A DNA stretch of 64,000 nt. Origin: Carpediemonas membranifera. Lineage: Eukaryota > Fornicata. Made by a program: the position numbers and the translations under genes. The stretch spans positions 558,001 to 622,000 of the forward strand of contig JAHDYR010000069.1 of the NCBI GenBank assembly GCA_019828565.1. The letters are read 5' to 3'. The notes below the pieces were generated by a model. That model saw only the letters and a program-made list of their open reading frames with translations, was not told the origin of the DNA and did not search any database. Shown piece by piece: positions 19,031 to 29,132 of this stretch (position 1 is its first letter; every line of letters begins with the position of its first letter).

Positions 19031-19060
19031 TTACGTAAATACCAGCACACATAAATGAGG
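19031..19060 (-). promoter_or_regulatory. Paired TATTTA boxes upstream of MED31-TRM5
   Basis: On the minus strand CTCATTTATGTG and GGTATTTACGTAAC lie 20-50 bp before the ATG. The second is nearly the same as the beginning of LTR A (GGTATTTACATGAC). Promoter role inferred from recurrence. Confidence 0.4.
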
Positions 19061-19190
19061 CAGCGTGGACTATGACGACCATGGGACGGACCCAGTCGCG
19101 CTCATGGTCATGGGGCGGCGCTTCATAGCACCGCTCCCTTCAACACCACCAGCAGACGAACGAACAACACACCCTTTACACTCATCGCCC

Positions 19191-20852
19191 CTAGTTCATG
19201 CCCATGCGGCATACAGGGTCGTTAGCAACCATGTCGAGGTCGAGCTTGTGTCCTACGAGCTTCCTGATCTTATCGATGCCGCACTTGATCATGGTCGGTC
19301 GTTCGAGCGAGAGGCCCCATGCAACGACAGTGACGTCAGCAGGCAGCCCCATGGGACGGAGCATCTCTGGCCTGAATACGCCACTGTTGCCGACCTCGAT
19401 ATACTTGTTGAGGCCCGGGTGGAAGGCGAAGATTTCCATCGATGGTTCCGTGTAGGGGTTGTACGCGGGCTTGAAAGAGACCTCGGGCATGCCGAGCTTG
19501 GTGAAGAACTCGCGGATGATGCCCATGAGGTGGCCGATATGGAGTCCGCGGCCGCAGACGAAGCCTTCCACCTGGTGGAACTCGGCGAGGTGGGTCGCGT
19601 CGATTGTCTCATTGCGGAACACGCGGTCGATCGAGAACAGCTTCACAGGCTCGAACTCGCCAGTAGCCACGTACTTCTGTCCGATAGCGTGGAGCATGCG
19701 GGCAGACACGGCCGTGGTGTGGGTCCGCATGATGTTCTTCCGGCTCTCCATTGCAGACCACTCATACTCATAGCCGCGCGACTGCTGGCACTCCACGTCG
19801 GTCTCAGCGCCCTTGATGTGGCCAAGACCGTGCTCGTGGGTCTGTTGGACGGAGGAGAAGTAGTCGGGTTGGGCGACGTCCGTGCCGGCCAGGGCCGGGG
19901 TCTTCATGAAGAACGTGTCGTGCTCGTCTCTGGCCGGGTGCTGCTGGGGCTGGAAGAGCGTGTCGAAGTTCCAGAAGCTGGATTCGACGTAGTGGTCTGT
20001 GGGCATCTCCTGGAAGCCCATGTTTGTCAAGATGTTACGGTACTCGGTGCGGACCTTCATCAGAGGGTGGAGGGCGCCGTGGTCGGGGACAGCGCCCTCA
20101 GCGCCGAAGTTCAGGGGCTTGAAGGTCATGTCCTGCCACTTGCCACTGAGCATGTCGTCGGCAGAGAGCTCCGTCTCGAGGACGACGTTGTACGTGTCAA
20201 TGTTCGGGCCGACGGTGACGTTGTACACCGTGGTGGGCTTCTTGGCGATCATCTTGGAGTAATCACGCTTGAAGTCCTTGGCGGTGATGTGAGAGGGGAG
20301 GGTGTTCGACTTGGCGACGCTTTCGAGGGTGGCGCGGAGGGCGTCGCTCTCGGAAACTACGGAGTCGAAGGCGGCGGTGAACTTCTCGGTCTTAGAGACG
20401 AAGATCTTGACGATCTTTTTGCCATCGGCCTCCTCTTGCTGCTTCTCGGTGGAGATGGCCTGCTTCTTGCGAAGACGGCCCATGATGGCGTTCAGGGCGC
20501 GGTCGTCCACAGCACCAAAGGTCTTGGAAAGCTCCTGCTTGAGAGTGGTCTGCTCAACGGGCTCCTCGTTGCCCTGGAGGATCTTGGCAAGAAGAAGGTC
20601 GGAAGAACCAGAGGCAAGGATTGCCTCGCCTTCAGCGGTAAGGAAGTACTTGTCTACAGCAGTCTTGGTGAACTTAAGTGCATCCTTGCCAGGATCAGGG
20701 CCCAGAGCGCGGAGACGAGACTCGATGGTCTCGATCGAAAGCTGGGACTCGTCATTTGTATTCTTGACAAGCTCATTGTGGATATCTATCGAAGAGATGG
20801 AGCCATTCCCCTTAACAAGCTCTACAATACGGTCGTCGAGTGACTGAGCCAT
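19191..20852 (-). CDS. FARSA: Cytosolic phenylalanyl-tRNA synthetase alpha subunit
   Basis: A 553-residue class II aminoacyl-tRNA synthetase subunit that charges tRNA-Phe as part of an alpha2-beta2 enzyme. The N-terminal ~200 residues are the winged-helix modules typical of eukaryotic alpha subunits. The catalytic core shows [14 protein letters not shown], motif 2 [16 protein letters not shown] with the conserved arginine, and motif 3 [29 protein letters not shown] is the phenylalanine pocket region. Length matches human FARSA (508) with a small insertion. The start ATG at 20852 is followed directly by the helical N-terminus. Its stop lies ~180 bp from the MED31-TRM5 start. Confidence 0.93.
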   Translation of the reverse strand: MAQSLDDRIVELVKGNGSISSIDIHNELVKNTNDESQLSIETIESRLRALGPDPGKDALKFTKTAVDKYFLTAEGEAILASGSSDLLLAKILQGNEEPVEQTTLKQELSKTFGAVDDRALNAIMGRLRKKQAISTEKQQEEADGKKIVKIFVSKTEKFTAAFDSVVSESDALRATLESVAKSNTLPSHITAKDFKRDYSKMIAKKPTTVYNVTVGPNIDTYNVVLETELSADDMLSGKWQDMTFKPLNFGAEGAVPDHGALHPLMKVRTEYRNILTNMGFQEMPTDHYVESSFWNFDTLFQPQQHPARDEHDTFFMKTPALAGTDVAQPDYFSSVQQTHEHGLGHIKGAETDVECQQSRGYEYEWSAMESRKNIMRTHTTAVSARMLHAIGQKYVATGEFEPVKLFSIDRVFRNETIDATHLAEFHQVEGFVCGRGLHIGHLMGIIREFFTKLGMPEVSFKPAYNPYTEPSMEIFAFHPGLNKYIEVGNSGVFRPEMLRPMGLPADVTVVAWGLSLERPTMIKCGIDKIRKLVGHKLDLDMVANDPVCRMGMN

Positions 20853-20930
20853 GATTCTACCTGCTGAGCAGATCTGACAAAACCCTGCATGGATGAGAAG
20901 AGTTTGGCGGCTAGAATGAAGTTGGTATGG

Positions 20931-20940
20931 GCATAAATGG
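20931..20940 (-). promoter_or_regulatory. CATTTATG box upstream of PheRS alpha
   Basis: On the minus strand CCATTTATGC, ~80 bp before the ATG, matches the boxes of TSR1 and MED31-TRM5. It may be the core promoter element. Confidence 0.3.
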
Positions 20941-21079
20941 GTGCTTCGTGTGTTTCTAGTGCACTTTCAATCACATTTCATCAACGATAAAATATTGGAT
21001 GAGCATATGATCTGCCAACAGAAATCAGCACCTGGCCAGCGCCACTCTTCACCACCCTGCATGGCCCCATTCTATCTAT

Positions 21080-21712
21080 TTACGCAATCTCCACGCCCGT
21101 CGTGGGCTCAGCCACCTCCGCCTCAGGCTCGAGCTTGTGGGCCCGGCGCTTGATCTCGCGCTCCTGGATTTCAAGCTTCCGCATTCTGGCGTGGATAAGC
21201 TTTGTCTCCTCCTTCATAGCCGTGCGGATGATCTTTCCGAGATGAGCCTCACGCCTGTCGCGGTGGGCATGCATATCGTTGAAGTGGCGCTCCCGCATAC
21301 CGAGGTGGCGGATGGGGTGGCGGAGGTACTCTTCCATCCGCTGGGGCCGGGGCACCGTGCGGATACGCTCGTTCTCGAAGAAGGGGTTGTAGGTGAGGAA
21401 TGCTGCCGAGACCACGTTGGCAATAGGATGCTGGACGTCGGAGGGAGGCTTGTCGAAATTCTTCGCGGCTTCCTCCACCTTGCGGAGGTCGTGGCGGGCG
21501 AACTTGCTACGGTGGTGGAGGTACTCCTCACGATTGATCTTTGCCTGCTCGATCTCCGCGATGACGCTGTCCTCGGTCTTTGAAGGACTGCGCTTGTTCA
21601 AGCGGTTGAGAGAGCGCGGCATGGGGCGAATGGGGTGCTGGAGCTGCACAGCAAAGCCCGTGTAGCCCCGGGTGGCGTAGCCAAGACGGTATGATGGTTG
21701 TTCAGTGTCCAT
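21080..21712 (-). CDS. Hypothetical charged helical protein
   Basis: A 210-residue protein starting MDTEQPSYRLG. It is rich in Arg, Lys, Glu and His and predicted helical through most of its length (EIEQAKINREEYLHHRSKFARHD split over two helices; MKEETKLIHARMRKLEIQ). A central YNPFFENERIRTVPRPQRM segment is less charged. The profile suits a cytoskeletal or ciliary structural protein, but I do not recognise a family. Its composition and third-position GC bias match neighbouring real genes, and the antisense frame looks like a shadow. Confidence 0.55.
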   Translation of the reverse strand: MDTEQPSYRLGYATRGYTGFAVQLQHPIRPMPRSLNRLNKRSPSKTEDSVIAEIEQAKINREEYLHHRSKFARHDLRKVEEAAKNFDKPPSDVQHPIANVVSAAFLTYNPFFENERIRTVPRPQRMEEYLRHPIRHLGMRERHFNDMHAHRDRREAHLGKIIRTAMKEETKLIHARMRKLEIQEREIKRRAHKLEPEAEVAEPTTGVEIA

Positions 21713-21989
21713 CGATGAGTTTTGATTCTGTTGAAGGTTCTAAAGGCGTTCAAGCGTTCTTAATTCGCATCGGTTCTTCGCATGGTCTAATCCGGCAAAA
21801 CCTCAAAGCCCCCTGACAAGTGAATGTTGGCCCGTGGCAGTGCCTCTGAGATGAAGAATGGTCAGCAGAGAGTGATAATCCAGACTGTTCTCACTCCTCA
21901 TCTTGCCACCACCATGAACCATGAAGACAATAATGGGACGACGTTTATCCTGGATATGGTACAACACCCGAATGTGAGTTAGCCCCTCT

Positions 21990-22745
21990 TCACTCGCCCG
22001 ATAGCGTGTCAGCGATCCAACGGTGCACAGCGACGAAATCAGAGAACGAGATGTTCTCAATGTGCCCCTCAACCTCAGCAGCCTGTGGCATGGCGTGTGC
22101 GGGCAGAGTACTGAGGATGAGCGTGTGTATGGCCGCCCCCGAGACCATGGGCAGGAACAGGGTCACGACGACCCTGCCGATCGTGTACGCCTCGATGACC
22201 TTCCGGCCGCTAAAAACAGAGTAAGAGTGCACTGTCGCATCAGTAGGAGCGACGTCTATGCCTTCAGCTGAGGCTACGATTGCTGCTCTCGAGTCGAGGA
22301 CGCCGTCGCGGAGAGTGGTTACGCCGAGTCGCATGGAACCAAAGGAAAAGTTCGCGCCGCCGAGAGCCTCGTTCATGATGAGGGCGCCAATACCGGTGGC
22401 GTACATGCGGATCCCGTTGGTTACTGGATCGACTGCTTTGACCCATTCAACGAGCTCATTGATCCAACGGAGCATCGGAGAGCGCTTGTTCTCGGTAGAA
22501 ACAAGAAGTGAAGGGTTACACCCAGCAACAACCACTACGTCGTAGAATCCATTGAGTACAGCGTCCACACGGGGTAAAATATGCTTAAACGCGTAAAAGC
22601 ACGACATCGCGGCGTTTTCGTTACCAACAGCGCTGAGAATAGGGACATGAGCTCCTTGCCAGTCTCTATCGGTATAAATAACAGCAATGCGCATATGTCT
22701 GGTCATGAGACGTCGATAGACCGTCGTTGGAATTTTTTTGTGCAT
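21990..22745 (-). CDS. Hypothetical alpha/beta protein, possibly inactive class I amidotransferase-like
   Basis: About 251 residues from the ATG at 22745; ATGs at 22706 and 22694 (MRIAVIYTDRDWQG) are also credible starts. It alternates strands and helices: YDVVVVAGCNPSLLVSTENK, then a helix, then IRMYATGIGALIMNEALGG. That last segment sits where a GATase1/DJ-1 nucleophile elbow (GxCxG) would be but has Ile instead of Cys. If the resemblance holds, the protein is catalytically dead. No other motif is recognised. Confidence 0.45.
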   Translation of the reverse strand: MHKKIPTTVYRRLMTRHMRIAVIYTDRDWQGAHVPILSAVGNENAAMSCFYAFKHILPRVDAVLNGFYDVVVVAGCNPSLLVSTENKRSPMLRWINELVEWVKAVDPVTNGIRMYATGIGALIMNEALGGANFSFGSMRLGVTTLRDGVLDSRAAIVASAEGIDVAPTDATVHSYSVFSGRKVIEAYTIGRVVVTLFLPMVSGAAIHTLILSTLPAHAMPQAAEVEGHIENISFSDFVAVHRWIADTLSGE

Positions 22746-22886
22746 GTCGCCATTCGCTGAGCGGAGACCGAAACAATCGACCTGACTCAGCACGGTGGCT
22801 GGTGCTAGACGTGTATACGTGCATGTAATATCTGGACATGTCTCAACTCAGGTTTTCGGGGATTCCAATAGTTTTTTACGATGACA

Positions 22887-23181
22887 CTAAGAACTATGTC
22901 CGAAGAGGCCAGCGATGAACTCGGTCAGGTGGATGGCAGTCTTGGTCGTGAAGTATCCGAGAATGAGGCTGGCGGAAATGAGGATGACTGGGTAAGGAGC
23001 ACTGGTTGGACTAACAGAGAAATACCCGCTTTTCTGAGGCAAATAAGCCGTAGTAGTTTGTGACGATAGATAGAGTTAGCAGGCGTCGCTTCATCGGCTT
23101 CATCGGTGCGAAATCGCACAGGTTCGGCGTTACCTCACGCGTATTGAAAGTTTCGGTCGCATTCACGTCGCTATCTGTCAT
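22887..23181 (-). CDS. Possible small membrane protein with unresolved introns
   Basis: The minus strand holds two protein-like pieces in different frames. An ATG at 23181 starts MTDSDVNATETFNTRE, followed by a GTAACG donor-like site. A C-terminal piece ending at 22887 reads PYPVILISASLILGYFTTK then AIHLTEFIAGLFG, a clear membrane segment with a short tail. A small tail-anchored or Sec61-beta/OST-type subunit would fit this size. I could not find a splice arrangement that joins them cleanly, so coordinates are approximate. Confidence 0.25.
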
Positions 23182-23446
23182 ATATTGATGTTTTCTCGCT
23201 TATTCGTGGCTATGATGCCTTGTCTGCGCTTTTGCATGTCATACTTGATGGCGATGACGGGAAAATGGGAAAGACCATAACAACGTAAATCTGAGGATTC
23301 AAGCTCAGGAGCACGCCATATGGTAGTGATACGCTCAGTTTAGAGCACAGGAACATGTGGGTTGACCATTGTTCGAGCAATGCGATGATTAGCGGATTAT
23401 GCTGCTCTTTTCGTCGAAACAAGAACATGGGAAGCAAGTGTGTTGT

Positions 23447-24788
23447 TTACATGTCGGCGTACTCCTCCTCCTCCTCGTCGAACTCACCCTCCTCCTCGGC
23501 GGTGGCCTCCTGGTACTGCTGGTACTCGGAAACGAGATCGTTCATGTTGGACTCGGCCTCAGTGAATTCCATCTCGTCCATGCCCTCACCAGTGTACCAG
23601 TGAAGGAAGGCCTTGCGACGGAACATAGCAGTGAACTGCTCAGAGACGCGCTTGAAGAGCTCCTGGATGGCGGTGGAGTTGCCGATGAAGGTGGCAGACA
23701 TCTTGAGGCCCTTGGGAGGGATGTCACAGACGGAAGCCTTCACGTTGTTGGGGGATCCACTCAACGAAGTAGGAAGAGTTCTTGTTCTGGATGTTGAGCA
23801 TCATCTCATCAACCTCCTTGGTGGACATGCGGCCACGGAAGAGAGCAGAGGCGGTGAGGTAGCGGCCGTGACGGGGGTCGGAGGCAGCCATCATGTTCTT
23901 GGCATCGAACATCTGGGAGACAAGCTCGGGGACAGAGAGGGCGCGGTACTGCTGGGAGCCGCGGGAGGTCAGGGGAGCGAAGCCAACGAGGAAGAAGTGG
24001 AGACGGGGGAAGGGGACCAGGTTGACAGCGAGCTTACGGAGGTCAGAGTTGAGCTGGCCAGGGAAGCGGAGGCAGCAGGTGACGCCGGACATGACGAGGG
24101 AGACGAGGTGGTTGAGGTCACCGTAGGTGGGGGTGGTGAGCTTGAGGGTACGGAAGCAGATGTCGTACAGGGCCTCGTTATCGATGCAGAAGACCTCATC
24201 GGAGTTCTCAACGAGCTGGTGAACGGAGAGAGTAGCGTTGTAGGGCTCGACAACAGTGTCGGAAACCTTGGGGGAAGGCACGACAGAGAAGGTGGTGAGC
24301 ATACGGTCGGGGTACTCCTCACGGATCTTAGCGATCAGAAGAGTGCCGAGGCCGGCACCGGTGCCACCGCCAAGGGAGTGGGTCATCTGGAAGCCCTGAA
24401 GGGCGTCGCAGCCCTCAGCCTCCTTGCGGACAACATCGAGGACGGCGTCGACGAGCTCAGCACCCTCGGTGTAGTGGCCCTTGGCCCAGTTGTTGCCAGC
24501 ACCGCTCTGGCCGAAAACGAAGTTGTCGGGGCGGAAGAGCTGACCGAAGGGACCAGCGCGGACAGAGTCCATGGTGCCGGGCTCGAGGTCAACGAGAACA
24601 GCGCGGGGGACGTAGCGGCCGCCGGTAGCCTCGTTGTAGTACACGTTGATGCGCTCGATCTGGAGCTCGGAGTCACCGTTGTACTTGCCAGCGGGGTCGA
24701 TGCCGTGCTCGTCGGAGACAACCTCCCAGAACTTGGCACCAATCTGGTTACCGCACTGACCAGCCTGAATGTGGACGATCTCTCTCAT
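23447..24788 (-). CDS. TUBB: Beta-tubulin with a one-base frameshift
   Basis: A near-complete beta-tubulin of ~446 residues: [17 protein letters not shown] start, tubulin signature [28 protein letters not shown], and the acidic Glu-rich tail ending YADM. The start at 24788 is the conserved MREI; the first four codons carry the autoregulatory peptide. At ~23750 the sequence has five C residues where four are needed (WIPNNVK), shifting the frame. The C-terminal ~95 residues continue correctly in the next frame. Since every other residue is conserved on both sides, this is either a recent pseudogene or a homopolymer error. The product would serve the flagellar axoneme and cytoplasmic microtubules. 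Confidence 0.9.
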
Positions 24789-25121
24789 TTTCTGTGTAGG
24801 AAGGAGAAATTTTGCCATGTCTTTGGTCCTCTCAATGATTCTCTCAACAATGCTGCAAAAGCAGAGCATCAAGAGCTTATGAGCATTGTGAAGCTCAGGC
24901 GCCAGCCTGGACCTCAATTCATGGCTTTGTTGAAACAAACGAAGTATGTGTCGAAGTGACGACTCCGCCGCAGAATTTCCACAGTCGCAAGAATTTCTGC
25001 CATGCTCTAGATTAAGTGTCCCGAGGGTCTTTGCCTCCAATTGAAGGAGCCGGGAAGTGGTAAAGCCATTTACAAAGGACGGCAGGGTTCGTTGCCTCAA
25101 TTCCGACGCGGATTCGCAGTT
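24789..25121. other. Spacer upstream of beta-tubulin
   Basis: 333 bp holding the 5' region of beta-tubulin and the 3' region of the PARG gene, both on the minus strand. No separate coding frame is supported. Confidence 0.4.
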
Positions 25122-25940
25122 TTACAAAGAAAACGCCTCCTTGAAGGCTGTTTGGTTCTTCATGTTTCCAGCTGGAATAGCGAATGTCACATGCCTGAAG
25201 CTCCCCTCAAAGTCGCCCAAGAGCAAGTCGGCGAACATCTTGGCGATGTCGGCGGAGCTGTTCTTAAACACGCCGGCTCCCCAGGCGCCAAGGACGAGAA
25301 CGTCATGACCCTGGGCGGCGCACACATTGAGCATGATTCTTGCCCTCTCGTCCATAACAGCCTGGGCCTGAGCCAGCTCCCCAGTATTATTTTTTGCCTC
25401 GAGGGCGCCTCTATTAACTGCAGCCGAGGACACGACAGAGACAGTAAATGGCTCAATGAGTGCGCCAGAGTCGTTTCGGATGACTGGGACGTCCCTGCAG
25501 TGGGTCATGGCGTGGGTGTACAAGCATGTCCCGCACGCCTTGCCGACCTCATAAATCTCGTGGCCGACGATGCACGGGTAGAGCCCGGTGGACCGGGCAA
25601 GGCTCTCCTCCTGTGCCTGACTCCCACCGAGGAACCCACCGCCCGGGTTCTTGGCGGAGGCGAAGTTGAGGACCATGACGGATTGCTCGGGATGCGTGGC
25701 GGTAAGGCGAGCAGCCGCCTCGAGCGTAGTCTCGTCAGTGATCTCTATTGTGGTCGCGTGCTTGCCCTTGGGCGCCTGTGGGACATTGGGGGCGTTATCC
25801 GGGGAGTAGTATGTCAGACTGCCCTTTGCCGCGGCCATGGCAGCTGAAATGTCGATATTGCGGCCGTTGATAGTGTAAAAGCCTTTCTCTAGGATCTGAA
25901 GCGTCTCCTGTGCAAGATTAGCTCTCTTTCCGCGGTTCAT
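25122..25940 (-). CDS. Bacterial-type poly(ADP-ribose) glycohydrolase
   Basis: A 272-residue macrodomain hydrolase of the microbial PARG family (TIGR02452 type), which removes poly(ADP-ribose). The diagnostic catalytic loop reads NPGGGFLGGSQAQEESLAR, the GGG-X6-QEE signature with the two glutamates. It is followed by LYPCIVGHEIYEVG and the ribose/phosphate loop LVLGAWGAGVFKNSSADIA. The start at ATG 25940 (MNRGKRANLAQETL) agrees with the family N-terminus; the upstream in-frame TTG was not used. Metazoan-type PARG is larger and differs around the signature, so a bacterial or fungal-like origin by transfer is plausible. Confidence 0.88.
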   Translation of the reverse strand: MNRGKRANLAQETLQILEKGFYTINGRNIDISAAMAAAKGSLTYYSPDNAPNVPQAPKGKHATTIEITDETTLEAAARLTATHPEQSVMVLNFASAKNPGGGFLGGSQAQEESLARSTGLYPCIVGHEIYEVGKACGTCLYTHAMTHCRDVPVIRNDSGALIEPFTVSVVSSAAVNRGALEAKNNTGELAQAQAVMDERARIMLNVCAAQGHDVLVLGAWGAGVFKNSSADIAKMFADLLLGDFEGSFRHVTFAIPAGNMKNQTAFKEAFSL

Positions 25941-26196
25941 GATCTGTGGGCGCTCATCATTCGCGAGATTGACCCCAGCAAGATCCAATCACACTCAGAT
26001 CCAATGCGACCAATGTATGATACCTGTCTGTTCATGGCCAGGCGCTGCTGTAACGGCCAAGATTTCTCCACCAGCCCCTTTCGATCAGACTGAGAGCGCC
26101 ATCGCCGGCCACTCTGAACCGAGTACACCCCCAAAAGACTCTAACGCCACAGCATCTCACCCCAGTCACGCTCTCGGGATATTTATCACGGAGACC

Positions 26197-26903
26197 TCAC
26201 ACGCACACGGTGCACGATGCCTTCGCCTGCGCCTCGATGACGTTCGACCAGACCTGATCCCAGTCCACGGAGTCCCACCACTTCTTGAAGTACTCAATCT
26301 TGCGGTTCTCGTAGTCGACGTAGAAGGCGTGCTCCCACAGGTCCTGGCACAACACTGGGAACATGTCGAGAGTGGCGACGGGAGTGTCTGCATTGGAAGT
26401 GGTGACGATCTTCAGCTCGCCCTCGTGCTCGACGAGCCAGCACCAGCCAGAGCCGAAGTGCTGCATGGCGGCTGTCTCCCATTCGCGCTTGAAGCAGTCG
26501 ATGGACCCAAACTCTTCGGTGATGCGGGTCTCGAGGGAAGGGGGCATGGGCCGACTGTTGCGCGTCATGCAGGACCAGAAGAAGCTGTGGTTGAAGTGCT
26601 GGGCAGCGTTGTTGAAGAGCTGCTTGCGCTGGGGGAAGGCGGCGAGAGAGGAATTGGCCTCGGGGTTTGCGGCCTCGAAGATGACCTGCTCAACGGAGGC
26701 ATCCTGCATGTTGACCTGCTTGGCGAGCTTGTTGAGCTTGTTGACGTATGCCTGTGGTAATAGTGCTGGACTTATTGACAAACCTTGTGGTGCAGCGCGT
26801 GAAGATCAAGCTGGTGGCCAGAGAAGACACCATCAAGGCCGTGACCGTCCATATAGGCAACAGGGGGCATGGCAAAGAGAGTTCTAGTGAAAGTAGAGAG
26901 CAT
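26197..26903 (-). CDS. Iron superoxide dismutase with one 32-nt intron
   Basis: Two exons (26903-26784 and 26751-26197) encode a 224-residue Fe/Mn-SOD that dismutates superoxide. Metal ligands are visible in LHALHHKAYVNKLN, QHFNHSFFWSCM and DLWEHAFYVDYENRK (His, His, Asp, His). The QHFGSGWCWLV region, with a Gln/His preceding GSGW, is typical of the Fe form. The intron (26783-26752) starts GTTTGT and ends CCACAG, in phase 0 between HHK and AYV. The first ~18 residues (MLSTFTRTLFAMPPVAYM) are hydrophobic and basic and could be a weak targeting presequence for a mitochondrion-related organelle; this is speculative. A TATAAATG box lies ~90 bp upstream. Confidence 0.9.
26752..26783 (-). other. 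32-nt intron of Fe-SOD
   Basis: GTTTGT donor and CACAG acceptor on the minus strand. Without removal the frame stops immediately after HHKVCQ; removal joins the first metal-ligand helix correctly. Confidence 0.85.
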
Positions 26904-27241
26904 CGTGTTCGATGAAATGGTTGTATCTTGACTGGTCTCGATCCGTCTCGCTGCCCCGGCGTGGCTCCCGCGGCACCAACAAGACGAGCACAGCACATTT
27001 ATACCGTATATAGAGCACACCTCACGCGTTGGCAGGCCGGTGCCTTGGGATTTGGCCATCTTTACGCGGTGACACAGGGCTCGACTGGATCTAGCGACCC
27101 CAGTCCCGGCCCTGGCGCGGCTCCTCGTGCTGCGTAGTAAGAGTTATAATAAGCGTAATCATTCTAGCGTCTGCAATCCGATTTGGCTGCTGCGAATCAA
27201 TCTAAACCCTCAACCTCAGATCAATCCGCCTGCTCAGCCCA
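26904..27241. other. Spacer upstream of Fe-SOD
   Basis: 338 bp between the Fe-SOD start and the stop of the next minus-strand gene. It contains the TATAAATG box near 26994-27006 and no supported coding frame. Confidence 0.4.
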
Positions 27242-28714
27242 TCAGCCCCGACTACCCGAAGCCACAGAGACCTTACCGTCCCCCACCCCATTCCCACCAA
27301 ACTCAACGCCACCCCCGACTTTCCCACCTTCCTCGGGTCCATGGGCGACCATGTCAAGCAGGATGTCCCATAGCTCAACAGTCTCTGCCGGAGTCGTCCC
27401 CGCGTCTATCTGGTCCCGGCAGGACTGGACTGCTGTGTTTGCGGTCAGGGGGGAGGCCCAGACGACGCTGTGCATCAGAACCCGGGCCGAGACCACCTGG
27501 ACATGGGTCGAGGCATGCTTCTGTGTGTTGTAGAGAAGAGGGAAGACAAGCGTATCGAGGGCAATCTCGAACTGATCCTTGATGACCGCTCGCATCGTTT
27601 GTGTTAACAAGATGCGAAGGGCTGCCTCCGCAATGACCTCATGGTGCGAGCTCACACATAGCCCGAACAGATGAAGGGCGAGGGGCATCACACTGTCGTA
27701 CATGGCCAACGGTGTTAGGGCCAGTATCGATTCAAGCTCTGATAAATTCTTAACCGCTTTTCCAGGGTTAGATAACGGCCAATATCTAATTAAATCTCTA
27801 ACCACAACCACTGCAAGTCCCGCGTCCTTTTCCACGAGTCTTACTACACACCGACTTAGTCCATCATGGAACGGGGCCGTGTTCTCGACTCTATGAAGCG
27901 GCATGAAAGCCGTATGGAGTGCCTCACCATATTCAGCCTTGAGGGGCGCGCTGAGTCCCTTGATGATTGTTCCATAGACCTCTAGGAGCTCTGCCACGCC
28001 TCCGTGGCGGTGTGGGGTAGCCGCGTACTGCTCCAGGGCCGCGGTCATGAGCCGTCGAACCAGGGGTCGGTGCCCTGGCGCCCGTGTGTATATGCGGTGC
28101 AGCTCGGTCTTGAGGTACTCCCGCTCCTCCGCATCGTCTGTCCTTAGCTGGTCCACCAATCTTGCGATGAGCGATGGTCTAATCGCATGTTTGAGCGTCC
28201 GTGGCTCGACTGATGGGTCCATTATGAATCTGAGGAACGTCTCATGCACCAGCTGAAGCACCGGCCAGTGTACATGCCCAGGTGCATCCCAGATCTCGTT
28301 GGTTGGGTGGATAATATTTGCTGCAATCATGCCCATTAACGCCGAAACTGTCTCTGGGGAAGCGAAGGGGGCAGTGGTCTTCGCTACGTGGTCTAGTACG
28401 TCGAGGAGACTTCGCCGCTTAACCTCGAGCTGGCTGGCGGTCCGCGAGTTAATCTCGTCTCCTGGGCGAATGAATGAGGTCCCTGTGCACTGTTTCAGCT
28501 TCATATTGAGCATTGACGTTCGTTCTAATGGTGATAACAGCCCAATTGATGGGTAATTCGTATTATCAGCAATGATTGCACGGTTTTCAGCTCCTCTGTG
28601 ATGATGGTTGAAAGCTACCGCCTCCCTCTTGTCTGAATCGCCGCTCCCTGGTCCCAAAAACTCGTGTGGAACGTTCTTGTGCCGTCTATGGTGCGTGCGG
28701 CGCCGTCGTTCCAT
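27242..28714 (-). CDS. PP2A regulatory subunit, B56/B' family
   Basis: A 490-residue B56-type HEAT-like scaffold that directs PP2A to LxxIxE substrates. Landmark segments are HVHWPVLQLVHETFLRFI, EREYLKTELHRIYTRAPG, GGVAELLEVYGTIIKGLSAP, LKAEYGEALHTAFMPLHRV and CVVRLVEKDAGL, followed by IRYWPLSNPGKAVKNLSELE. These follow B56 order throughout. The N-terminal ~65 residues are low-complexity and His-rich, and the C-terminal ~30 are Gly-rich; both vary in the family. Start is the ATG at 28714, with later Met residues (MLNMKLKQ) possible. No frameshift is visible. Confidence 0.85.
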   Translation of the reverse strand: MERRRRTHHRRHKNVPHEFLGPGSGDSDKREAVAFNHHHRGAENRAIIADNTNYPSIGLLSPLERTSMLNMKLKQCTGTSFIRPGDEINSRTASQLEVKRRSLLDVLDHVAKTTAPFASPETVSALMGMIAANIIHPTNEIWDAPGHVHWPVLQLVHETFLRFIMDPSVEPRTLKHAIRPSLIARLVDQLRTDDAEEREYLKTELHRIYTRAPGHRPLVRRLMTAALEQYAATPHRHGGVAELLEVYGTIIKGLSAPLKAEYGEALHTAFMPLHRVENTAPFHDGLSRCVVRLVEKDAGLAVVVVRDLIRYWPLSNPGKAVKNLSELESILALTPLAMYDSVMPLALHLFGLCVSSHHEVIAEAALRILLTQTMRAVIKDQFEIALDTLVFPLLYNTQKHASTHVQVVSARVLMHSVVWASPLTANTAVQSCRDQIDAGTTPAETVELWDILLDMVAHGPEEGGKVGGGVEFGGNGVGDGKVSVASGSRG

Positions 28715-29132
28715 TCAATCGTTGTGATCGCAGTCGCGCCCGACTTTGACCGCCAATCAGTATTTCTAATCTGATTGGACATGACACACACAACCATGAC
28801 CGACCCCAGTCGCCCGCATGCCGTGGCTTGTCACTTCTTATGGTACTGGGGACATTCGTGGAAAGTGATGAGCGGGGCGAAGACCCTGGTGTGGCCCAGG
28901 ATAGACACTGGTGGGCTAGTAGTATCATGCTGAGGGACTACTCCGCTGACAAATGGAGAGTACTGCCAAGGCGAGCAGATTAGACTTGCAACACTCGGAC
29001 AGTTGATACACCCGAGACCGTAACCCATGAACCCGCCTTGTATGGTTGGCAGTCCGCGCACCTGATCCCCGCCAAGAGTTCGGAATGACTCAGTTCAAGT
29101 CGATTTGGTCAAATCTGACAAAACAGGAGTAC
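28715..29132. other. Spacer between divergent PP2A B56 and SPEF1-like genes
   Basis: 418 bp that should hold both promoters. Open frames on the minus strand lack ATG starts or recognisable motifs. Nothing else is seen. Confidence 0.4.

Noticed and set aside
19065..20843. 592-residue plus-strand frame over PheRS alpha
   Set aside because: Composition of a reverse-complement shadow (LGEV, HDVV runs); PheRS alpha is unambiguous on the other strand.
23613..24959. 448-residue plus-strand frame over beta-tubulin
   Set aside because: Shadow of tubulin; no family resemblance.
25041..25847. 268-residue plus-strand frame over the PARG gene
   Set aside because: Shadow of PARG; no family resemblance.
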